From: Candidatus Iainarchaeum sp.
Lineage (GTDB): Archaea > Micrarchaeota > Micrarchaeia > Anstonellales > Bilamarchaeaceae
Assembly: GCA_028714395.1 (NCBI GenBank)
Contig: JAQTMJ010000044.1
Coordinates: forward strand, 1 to 6,520
Length of the DNA stretch: 6,520 nt
Reading direction: 5' to 3'
Part shown: positions 1 to 3,946 of the stretch, piece by piece
Numbering within the stretch: the stretch's first letter is position 1
How the letters are laid out: every line of letters starts with the position of its first letter
Notes under the pieces: model-generated
Told to the model about the DNA's origin: nothing
Seen by the model: the letters and a program-made list of their open reading frames with translations, nothing else
Database searches by the model: none
Position numbers and translations under genes: made by a program

Positions 1-722
1 CGGTAGTTATAGATACACTGTTCAGCAGGGATTACATAAAAGGAAAAAGCCTTGAAGTGACCGGCTTCGGCCTTGCGGTTTACCGCGCACTGAAGGAGAA
101 CGCCCCTCACATAATCGATGAGGAGCTCACCCGCAAGATAGAGGATGACATGGAGAAAATCCAGACCGGGGAGATGACCAAGGAAACCGTAATCCAGGAA
201 GGAAAGGACGTGCTGATGGAGATAGTGAACGAGTTCAAATTGCATGAATTGGAGATAGGGGCTGAGCTGAAGAGCGCCCTGAACGAAACCGAGATGAAGG
301 AAAAATACGTTGGAAAGTGCGACAAGTGCGGCGGGAACCTCAAGATAATCAATTTCAAGGGAAGCAACTTCATAGGGTGCTCAAACTATCCCACATGCAG
401 GAACTCATTCCCGCTTCCCGGCTATTCATTCATAAAGCCCACGGGAAAAGTCTGCAAATTCGATGGTATGCCCATAGTTTTGGTGATAAGGCAGAAAGGG
501 CGGTTTGAAATGTGCATCGGCCGTGACTGCCCGTCAAAAGCCCAATGGGGCAAGAAGAAAGCGGAAGCCGAAGCCAAGAAGGCGGAAGAGGCGAAAACTG
601 CTAAAGAAAAGCCCAAGGCTAAAACCAGGAAAACTACTGCCAAGAAAAAAGCAAAACCCAAAAAGACGAGCAAACCCAGGAAGAAAAAGCCCGCAGCCGA
701 GAAACCCAGTGTAGAAAGTTAG
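1..722 (+). CDS. topA: DNA topoisomerase I (type IA), C-terminal part; 5' end outside window
   Basis: Type IA topoisomerases relax negatively supercoiled DNA through a transient 5'-phosphotyrosine break. The frame is open from base 3 to the TAG at 720-722, so the gene starts upstream; the GTG at 57 is only an internal Val codon. The visible start (VVIDTLFSRDYIKGKSLEVT) and the following helical stretch with TRKIEDDMEKIQTG match the end of the type IA core. Counting from the codon at 57, a C4 zinc ribbon follows (C88, C91, C108, C114). A second ribbon has C133, C153 and C158, but Asp136 sits where the fourth Cys is expected. The last 56 residues hold 22 Lys and 2 Arg with many Ala, resembling histone-H1-like tails; this tail probably binds DNA (inference). 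The catalytic Tyr is not in the window. Family assignment is confident, but the exact subfamily cannot be judged from the tail. Confidence 0.87.
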   Translation, partial: VVIDTLFSRDYIKGKSLEVTGFGLAVYRALKENAPHIIDEELTRKIEDDMEKIQTGEMTKETVIQEGKDVLMEIVNEFKLHELEIGAELKSALNETEMKEKYVGKCDKCGGNLKIINFKGSNFIGCSNYPTCRNSFPLPGYSFIKPTGKVCKFDGMPIVLVIRQKGRFEMCIGRDCPSKAQWGKKKAEAEAKKAEEAKTAKEKPKAKTRKTTAKKKAKPKKTSKPRKKKPAAEKPSVES

Positions 723-723
723 C

Positions 724-728
724 TTTTT
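724..728 (+). terminator. T-tract after topA
   Basis: A T5 run begins 2 nt after the topA stop codon. Archaeal RNA polymerase commonly terminates on short T-runs without a hairpin. A second T6 run lies inside the hairpin at 794-818, giving a possible back-up terminator. Confidence 0.35.
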
Positions 729-768
729 AATAACTTTCCAGCGATTCATTCTATGCTTTTGCTTAAAA

Positions 769-785
769 GCTCCTGTAGCTCAGTG
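769..785 (+). repeat. 17-nt duplicate of tRNA-Thr 5' end
   Basis: These 17 bases are identical to 953-969, the acceptor 5' strand, bases 8-9, D-stem 5' strand and start of the D-loop of the intact tRNA. Identity stops sharply on both sides (a768 versus t952; c786 versus g970). No remaining tRNA parts follow before the hairpin array, so it cannot fold as a tRNA. It is either a truncated tRNA copy or one arm of a direct repeat bounding the 167-bp segment 786-952. Confidence 0.8.
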
Positions 786-793
786 CCCATATC

Positions 794-818
794 CCTTTCT
801 TTTTTCTAAAAAGAAAGG
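794..818. repeat. Hairpin 1: 11-bp perfect stem, T-rich arm
   Basis: Bases 794-804 are the exact reverse complement of 808-818, leaving a 3-nt loop (TCT). The 5' arm ends in T6 and the 3' arm starts with A5, so it could act as a T-tract terminator in either direction, between topA and the tRNA. It shares base 818 with hairpin 2. Confidence 0.7.
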
Positions 819-849
819 TCCAATATGTCGAAGTATTCGACATATGGAC
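818..849. repeat. Hairpin 2: 14-bp stem with one bulged A
   Basis: Bases 818-821 and 823-832 pair with 836-849; a822 is bulged and the loop is GTA (833-835). The core GTCGAAG..TTCGAC recurs in hairpin 3, suggesting that the two arose by duplication. Confidence 0.7.
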
Positions 850-877
850 AATTCGTCGAAGCGTCGACGAATTTGTC
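847..877. repeat. Hairpin 3: 13-14 bp stem with one bulged T
   Basis: The perfect core pairs 850-859 with 864-873 around a 4-nt AGCG loop. With one bulged T on the 3' side the stem extends out to 847/877. The 847-849 bases are also used by hairpin 2, so the outermost pairs of hairpins 2 and 3 are mutually exclusive. Confidence 0.7.
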
Positions 878-926
878 TAAGGGTTTCACCCCAAAGAAAA
901 AACGATTTAATTTACAAGAAAGATAA

Positions 927-949
927 TCAGTTCCGTATTTCGGAACTGA
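927..949. repeat. Hairpin 4: 9-bp perfect stem just 5' of tRNA
   Basis: Bases 927-935 are the exact reverse complement of 941-949, with a 5-nt TATTT loop. The stem ends 3 nt before the tRNA acceptor stem, so if transcribed it would lie directly against the RNase P cleavage site. The stretch between hairpins 3 and 4 (878-926) holds only a weak 4-bp GGGT/ACCC stem and an AT-rich GATTTAATTTA (904-914), which might be a TATA element. That would place a start near 935, inside this hairpin, so the tRNA promoter remains uncertain. Confidence 0.6.
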
Positions 950-952
950 AAT

Positions 953-1138
953 GCTCCTGTAGCTCAGTGGTAGAGCGCGTGATTGGTAAGACAGGGGGCA
1001 GCATAAGGAAATCATTTTCCGCCCCTTTCTTCCTGGATACCCCCTTTCTGATAGAAGGGCTTCCGGTACCCAGGAAACCGCCCGTAAACGGCGGTTCCTA
1101 AAATCACGAGGTCGCGAGTTCAATCCTCGTCGGGGGCT
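953..1138 (+). tRNA. tRNA-Thr (anticodon GGT) with 114-nt intron
   Basis: A complete cloverleaf can be drawn by eye. The acceptor stem is 953-959 with 1131-1137 (7 pairs, two of them G-U). The D-stem GCTC/GAGC is 962-965/973-976. The anticodon stem CGTGA/TCACG is 978-982/1104-1108. The T-stem is 1114-1118/1126-1130 with loop TTCAATC, and the variable loop has 5 nt. The anticodon loop is TTGGTA (983-988) plus a1103 across the intron, giving U33 and anticodon GGT at 985-987. The discriminator is T1138; U73 with G1-C72 and C2-G71 suits archaeal tRNA-Thr. CCA is not encoded. The mature exons total 72 nt. The D-loop is short, as in many tRNAs. Confidence 0.9.
989..1102 (+). other. tRNA intron at position 37/38, bulge-helix-bulge, three hairpins
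   Basis: The intron is placed between positions 37 and 38, the commonest archaeal site. A bulge-helix-bulge can be drawn: the anticodon stem, 3' bulge 1101-1103, central helix 983-986 with 1097-1100 (one U-U mismatch in four), 5' bulge 987-989, then 990-992 with 1094-1096. Cleavage after the second bulge base on each side gives exactly these ends. The interior folds into three hairpins: 993-999/1021-1027, with a nested 1007-1011/1016-1020; 1032-1041/1065-1074, with inner 1042-1049/1053-1059; and 1072-1082/1090-1099. The last two compete for 1072-1074, and the third competes with the central helix. Confidence 0.75.
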
Positions 1139-1142
1139 TTTT
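1138..1142 (+). terminator. T5 tract ending the tRNA transcript
   Basis: A T5 run starts at the discriminator base, and a T4 run follows at 1150-1153. This is typical of archaeal tRNA 3' ends. Confidence 0.45.
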
Positions 1143-1170
1143 CAACTACTTTTACGTCGTGAAAATTGCA

Positions 1171-1196
1171 TCGAGTTCAAAGCCCTCGTAGAGCCT
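1171..1196 (+). pseudogene. Possible decayed tRNA T-arm copy
   Basis: This stretch contains CGAGTTCAA followed, after a 2-nt length difference, by CCTCGT and GAGCCT. The order matches CGAGTTCAAT-CCTCGT-GGGGGCT in the 3' exon of the intact tRNA 33 nt upstream. The similarity is short and imperfect, so it may be chance. The rest of 1139-1310 shows only small palindromes (GCTTC-aa-GAAGC at 1204-1215 and ACCAA-a-TTGGT near 1229) and no convincing gene. Confidence 0.35.
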
Positions 1197-1310
1197 TTAT
1201 ACTGCTTCAAGAAGCCCCTGCATAAAGAACCAAATTGGTCCCTTGTTTTTCCATGTATGACGAAATTGCCGCACGGGAATGAAAAGCACCTGAAGAGAGC
1301 GCCCAAAGCA

Positions 1311-1333
1311 GCAATATTTAAATACTTTATTGC
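1311..1333 (+). promoter_or_regulatory. abiE promoter: TATA box inside an inverted repeat
   Basis: TTTAAATA at 1317-1324 is a good archaeal TATA element and predicts a transcript start near 1346, about 18 nt before the abiEi ATG. It is bracketed by GCAATA (1311-1316) and TATTGC (1328-1333), an exact 6-bp inverted repeat that could be part of a repressor site. Confidence 0.6.
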
Positions 1334-1337
1334 CAAT

Positions 1338-1358
1338 AACTACCTTTAGAGGGTAGTT
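1338..1358 (+). promoter_or_regulatory. Candidate AbiEi operator, 7-7-7 inverted repeat
   Basis: AACTACC (1338-1344) and GGTAGTT (1352-1358) form a perfect inverted repeat with a 7-nt spacer. It covers the predicted transcript start and the GAGGGT Shine-Dalgarno-like sequence (1349-1354), and ends 5 nt before the ATG. AbiEi-family antitoxins are known to repress their own operons by binding inverted repeats in the promoter, so this is the natural candidate site. Confidence 0.55.
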
Positions 1359-1363
1359 TTGTT

Positions 1364-2152
1364 ATGCAAAAAATTAGGCTTGGCGGCATGGAGTTGAAGG
1401 CGCTTTTCGCGCTCGAGGAAGACGAGGCGACAGTGATAACCTTGTCCGAGCTGGCTGGAAAATTAAAGCTCACTAGAATACAGGCGTGGAAACTGGCTTC
1501 AAGGCTGGTTCGAAAAAAGCGTTTGATTAGGTTGAAACGGGGTGTTTATCTGTTCGCACCCATGAAATCCGGTCCAAGAGGATTGTGGACCGAAAACGCG
1601 CTCGCCATGGTCCCCCAGCTGATGAACGGAGATTATTATGTGGGCTTCTGGGCAGCTTTGAATTATTACGGGCTTACCGAGCAAATTCCCTTCAGCGTGC
1701 AGATAGTTACAACTTCACGGCAGAGGAACTTTGAGGCGCTTCAGACGCGTTTTGAATTCATTCAAGTGCGGCACTTGGGCGAATGGAGGGAAGAAAAAAT
1801 AAGCAAGAGAGTTATTAAGTTTGCCACCATGGAGCAGCTCATACTAGATTGCCTTGCGCTTCCAGAAAAAAGCGGAGGCGTCAAAGAAGCGTGCCAGGCA
1901 TTGTGGAACGCGAGAAACAGGCTAGATTGGAAGAAGCTTGAAGAGCTGGCGTTCAAATCGAGCGATGCCGTAAGGAGAAGACTTGGCTATATTTGCGGGC
2001 TTTTGGGGGTTCGAAAATTAAAACCCAAAAAAATTGCTGGCTGGCGCTGGCTCGACCCTTCCGCGCCTAAAAAGGCAATGGCAAAATCCGAGAGATGGGG
2101 TCTGTTGCTGAACGTATCAAAAAAAGAGCTTACGGAGTGGAGGGAGTACTGA
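1364..2152 (+). CDS. abiEi: AbiEi-type antitoxin / transcriptional autoregulator
   Basis: First gene of a type IV toxin-antitoxin pair: it counteracts the nucleotidyltransferase toxin encoded next and probably represses the operon. Of 262 residues, about 12-66 form a winged helix-turn-helix (ITLSELAGKL, then a recognition-helix region and the wing LIRLKRGVYLFAP, the family hallmark). The middle of the protein (VPQLMNGDYYVGFWAALNYYGL) and the C-terminal half (ATMEQLILDCLALPEKSGGV, then VRRRLGYICGLLG) also follow the AbiEi pattern. A GAGGGT lies 10 nt before the ATG at 1364. An internal ATG at 1388 is an alternative start that would still keep the whole winged helix. The stop codon overlaps the toxin start. 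The operon looks more AT-rich than the permease region, consistent with transfer. Confidence 0.83.
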   Translation: MQKIRLGGMELKALFALEEDEATVITLSELAGKLKLTRIQAWKLASRLVRKKRLIRLKRGVYLFAPMKSGPRGLWTENALAMVPQLMNGDYYVGFWAALNYYGLTEQIPFSVQIVTTSRQRNFEALQTRFEFIQVRHLGEWREEKISKRVIKFATMEQLILDCLALPEKSGGVKEACQALWNARNRLDWKKLEELAFKSSDAVRRRLGYICGLLGVRKLKPKKIAGWRWLDPSAPKKAMAKSERWGLLLNVSKKELTEWREY

Positions 2153-2910
2153 TGATTACCCTAAGCGAGTTGAAGAGAATCGCCGTGAGGGTGGGCGTGC
2201 CGCAGGCGGTGGTGGAAAAAGATTTTGTTCTTTCAGTTGCATTGAAGGCGATCGCTGAATCAGAATTGACTAAGCACGTGGTTTTCAAGGGAGGCACCGT
2301 CATAAGAAAAGTTTACTTCCGGGAAGCTAGATTTTCCGAGGACCTGGATTTTAACGCGATTGATGTTGACAGAAACGACTGCATGAAATTGCTGAAAGAA
2401 GCTCTTGGCGGCAAGCTGATCGAGGCCATAACTTTCGAAAACGTGGAAGAAGAGAAAACGCCCGCCGGCTTGAAGGCATCAGTCAAATACGTTGGTCCGC
2501 TGGCTCATGCACAGAGAATCAGATTTGATTTCAACTTCCGGAAAAACCTGGTTGAAGAGCCGGTTCGTCGGCCAGTTATCGATTCGTATGGTCTTGGAAC
2601 TTCCAGCCTGTTGGTCTTGAGCCTGGGGGAAATTTTTGCCGAAAAGCTTCATGCGCTTGGCTCTAGATCTGCCCCAAGAGATTTATACGACGCATGGTTT
2701 TTGTTCGGGAAAGGGGTCAAAATAGATAAACAGGTCCTTGACAAGAAATTCGCCTACTATAATGAGACGTTTGATGCCAAAAAAGCGATTGAAAACGCAC
2801 GAAAAGACAAAGACAACTGGAAAAGAGACTTACGGCATTTGCTCAAAGAACTGCCTGAATTCGAGCTGTTGGAAACAGAAGTTGAAAAGAAACTAAGGGA
2901 AATTTCCTAG
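2152..2910 (+). CDS. abiEii: AbiEii/AbiGii-family nucleotidyltransferase toxin
   Basis: Toxin half of the AbiE pair, a cytoplasmic nucleotidyltransferase of the DNA polymerase beta fold (PF08843 type). The 252-residue product starts at ATG 2152, whose A is the last base of the antitoxin TGA. A strong GGAGGGAG just upstream supports this start; an in-frame ATG at 2095 would add 19 residues read inside abiEi and is less likely. Visible motifs are KGGT at 46-49; RFSEDLDF at 60-67, with the acidic pair D64/D66; RIRFDF at 122-127, with D126; EKLHAL at 164-169; and RDLYD at 176-180. All active-site motifs appear intact and the length is normal. Related MenT toxins modify tRNA, and AbiEii binds GTP; the target of this protein is unknown. 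Confidence 0.87.
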   Translation: MITLSELKRIAVRVGVPQAVVEKDFVLSVALKAIAESELTKHVVFKGGTVIRKVYFREARFSEDLDFNAIDVDRNDCMKLLKEALGGKLIEAITFENVEEEKTPAGLKASVKYVGPLAHAQRIRFDFNFRKNLVEEPVRRPVIDSYGLGTSSLLVLSLGEIFAEKLHALGSRSAPRDLYDAWFLFGKGVKIDKQVLDKKFAYYNETFDAKKAIENARKDKDNWKRDLRHLLKELPEFELLETEVEKKLREIS

Positions 2911-2980
2911 GAAACGCCCCGTCTATCCGCTTAGGCAATGAACAGCGCGCCTCTCGTCGCTCTCTGAAAAATGATGCAGA

Positions 2981-2990
2981 GTTTATAAAC
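2981..2990 (+). promoter_or_regulatory. Palindromic TATA box upstream of ncRNA candidate
   Basis: GTTTATAAAC is a perfect 10-bp palindrome and a good archaeal TATA element. On the plus strand it predicts a start at about 3010-3012, coinciding with the first bases of the 3009-3078 structure. It could also fire leftward, but nothing is encoded there except the antisense of abiEii. The remainder of 2911-2980 shows no gene. Confidence 0.45.
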
Positions 2991-3008
2991 CTCAGCGAGT
3001 AGAAGGCG

Positions 3009-3078
3009 GTGGGATCAAGTCGGCTAAATGAATGATCTTGACTCAATCAAGACGGCCGCCGGGGGCTTATAATCCCAC
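3009..3078 (+). ncRNA. Candidate 70-nt structured RNA (unknown class)
   Basis: GTGGGAT (3009-3015) and ATCCCAC (3072-3078) are perfect reverse complements enclosing the segment. Inside is a 6-bp hairpin, 3036-3041/3047-3052, with loop CTCAA, plus a possible CGGC/GCCG pairing (3021-3024/3055-3058). A TATA box is correctly spaced before it. The length and terminal stem recall a tRNA, but the D and T arms cannot be formed and the hairpin loop lacks U33. No C/D or H/ACA boxes are convincing. It could instead be a transcription-end structure between the convergent abiE operon and the minus-strand membrane gene. Confidence 0.35.
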
Positions 3079-3080
3079 TT

Positions 3081-3326
3081 CTATTTCCTCGTTTTAATTA
3101 TGACATCAGCTATTGCAAGGATTACTCCCGCGCCCATCAATCCATACCCAATCAGCCTGTCGTCGCCGAAAGCGATTCCCGCAACCACGAAAGCGAACGA
3201 AAGCCCGGCCAAAGGTGTAATCTTTCCCGTTTTATCTCTCTTCACGAAAAAGACCAGCGCCGCAATCACCAGAAGCGCAACAATCGCAATTCCGATATAA
3301 AACACTGCAATATCTGCCATATTCAT
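3081..3326 (-). CDS. Small three-helix membrane protein, function unknown
   Basis: An 81-residue hydrophobic protein with three predicted membrane helices: about residues 5-28, 38-53 and 58-77. They are separated by a basic loop (KRDKTGK) and a short acidic turn (DDR), and the protein ends in KTRK. The positive charges suggest that loop and the C-terminus are cytoplasmic. No family is recognised. It lies 44 nt after padR but has its own TATA (TTTAAATA at 3342-3349, minus strand). The predicted start falls at about 3320, the second ATG (third codon), so a leaderless message starting MADIAVF is plausible; the first ATG at 3326 is the longer alternative. It converges on the abiE operon. No padR-type palindrome lies in its promoter. 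Confidence 0.65.
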   Translation of the reverse strand: MNMADIAVFYIGIAIVALLVIAALVFFVKRDKTGKITPLAGLSFAFVVAGIAFGDDRLIGYGLMGAGVILAIADVIIKTRK

Positions 3327-3340
3327 CCTAATGCGGCTGG

Positions 3341-3350
3341 TTATTTAAAT
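3341..3350 (-). promoter_or_regulatory. TATA box for the small membrane protein
   Basis: ATTTAAATAA on the minus strand is centred about 25 nt upstream of the ATG at 3320. This supports a leaderless start there rather than at 3326. Confidence 0.5.
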
Positions 3351-3370
3351 TGTATTCCACGGGCCTATTC

Positions 3371-3670
3371 TTACAATTTGCAGAACGCCGCCATCTCTTT
3401 TATATCGTAGAAAATGGCGCAGAACGAGCTGCATGCGTCCCTGAGTTCGCGCTGCCCGGATTTGGTGAGCGAATACGATTTGCCGGAATCAGATGTTACG
3501 AACCCCTTCACCTTCATCTCCTTGAGCAGGGGGTAAATAGTGCCCGGGCTCGGCCTGGAGCCCTTCCTCTTCTCCAATTCCTTTGCAAGCTCCGCGCCGG
3601 TCATGCTCCTCTTGCTGAGATTCCACAATATGAGGTATGAGAGGAAGCCCTTCATGTCGCAGCATTTCAT
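3371..3670 (-). CDS. PadR-family winged-helix transcriptional regulator
   Basis: A 99-residue DNA-binding protein, the usual length of minimal archaeal PadR regulators. The winged helix is clear: LSYLILWNLSKRSMTGAELA (11-30), then RPSPGTIYPLLKEMKVKGFV (39-58) containing the hallmark PGTIYPLL, then the wing GKSYSLTKSGQREL. Five cysteines cluster at the termini (C3, C4, C80, C84, C97) and might bind a metal or sense redox state (inference). A TATA at 3691-3699 is centred about 25 nt before the ATG, so the transcript is probably leaderless, and a perfect palindrome lies between TATA and ATG, implying autoregulation. PadR genes often sit beside ABC-2 transporter operons, and one lies upstream here on the same strand, so that operon is a likely further target. 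Confidence 0.85.
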   Translation of the reverse strand: MKCCDMKGFLSYLILWNLSKRSMTGAELAKELEKRKGSRPSPGTIYPLLKEMKVKGFVTSDSGKSYSLTKSGQRELRDACSSFCAIFYDIKEMAAFCKL

Positions 3671-3717
3671 AATCCCATATCGGAAAGCCGATATAAAAGC
3701 GTATCGCGCCGCCTCAT
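3667..3717 (-). CDS. Possible 16-codon leader peptide overlapping padR
   Basis: The ATG at 3717 opens MRRRDTLLYRLSDMGL, and its TGA overlaps the padR ATG (ATGA). A second TATA (3737-3745, minus strand) is centred about 25 nt upstream, the right distance for a leaderless start at this ATG. It could translationally couple the upstream promoter to padR. Such short frames arise by chance, so this is tentative. Confidence 0.25.
   Translation of the reverse strand: MRRRDTLLYRLSDMGL
3677..3694 (-). promoter_or_regulatory. Palindromic operator O1 with padR proximal TATA
   Basis: ATATCGG-AAAG-CCGATAT is a perfect 7-4-7 inverted repeat. Its right end overlaps the padR TATA element (3691-3699, minus strand), and it lies 7 bp upstream of the ATG. 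A bound dimer would block TBP or polymerase, as expected for PadR autorepression. Confidence 0.65.
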
Positions 3718-3720
3718 CGT

Positions 3721-3745
3721 TATCGGTTAACCGATATATTTAAAT
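3721..3745 (-). promoter_or_regulatory. Palindromic operator O2 with distal TATA
   Basis: TATCGGTTAACCGATA (3721-3736) is a perfect 16-bp palindrome sharing the TATCGG-N4-CCGATA frame with O1. It abuts a second TATA, ATTTAAATA on the minus strand (3737-3745). Its centre lies 43 bp from that of O1, about four helical turns, so two dimers would bind the same DNA face. Confidence 0.6.
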
Positions 3746-3860
3746 GATTTCTTCCTCACTTTCTTTTCCCCCATCGAAACCAATTTATTCCTTCCCGGCA
3801 ATAGAAAACCGGATGATCCGGAGCCCCTGTGAACGGAAAAAACGATTTGCCAAGCGTGTG

Positions 3861-3906
3861 AGGGGCCGAGGGGACTGGTAAATGCCTCATAGGGGCCGAC
3901 GGGACT
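3861..3906. repeat. Direct repeat, two 16-bp copies 30 bp apart
   Basis: Bases 3861-3876 and 3891-3906 share AGGGGCCGA-(G/C)-GGGACT, 15 of 16 identical. They lie in GC-rich, otherwise featureless DNA between padR and the surface-protein gene. The rest of 3746-3860 shows only a small CCGGA-TGA-TCCGG palindrome (3809-3821). The function is unknown; only two copies are present. Confidence 0.6.
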
Positions 3907-3937
3907 CCGGAACCCGCGTTTGCAGCGTGGTCCGGAG
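3905..3937 (-). terminator. Hairpin after the surface-protein gene
   Basis: CTCCGGA (3905-3911) pairs perfectly with TCCGGAG (3931-3937), and inner CC/GG and CGC/GCG pairs extend the stem to about 12 bp. On the minus strand it begins 9 nt after the surface-protein stop. There is no U-tract, so it may protect or shape the 3' end rather than terminate by itself. Confidence 0.4.
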
Positions 3938-3946
3938 CCACGTAAT

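Noticed and set aside
57..59. GTG at 57 as the start of a separate small zinc-finger protein
   Set aside because: The frame is open upstream to the window edge and the upstream residues continue the topoisomerase homology.
989..1102. Guide RNA hidden in the tRNA intron
   Set aside because: One CTGA (1048-1051) is present but there is no C box, and it lies inside a stable stem.
806..1123. Overlapping open frames across the tRNA and hairpin region on both strands
   Set aside because: They run through the tRNA and its intron, have no promoter or ribosome site and show no protein-like pattern.
1257..1293. C/D box guide RNA (ATGACGA ... CTGA)
   Set aside because: The C box has one mismatch, the C-to-D spacing of 26 nt is too short for two guides, and no D'/C' pair is seen.
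2095..2151. Upstream ATG as start of the abiEii toxin
   Set aside because: It would add 19 residues read inside abiEi without a ribosome site, whereas ATG 2152 has GGAGGGAG and the usual stop/start overlap.
3009..3078. Interpretation as a tRNA gene
   Set aside because: The 7-bp terminal stem and a central hairpin fit, but no D-stem or T-arm can be formed and position 33 is not U.
3861..3906. CRISPR array
   Set aside because: Only two 16-bp copies with a 14-bp gap; the unit and spacer are too short and no cas genes are nearby.
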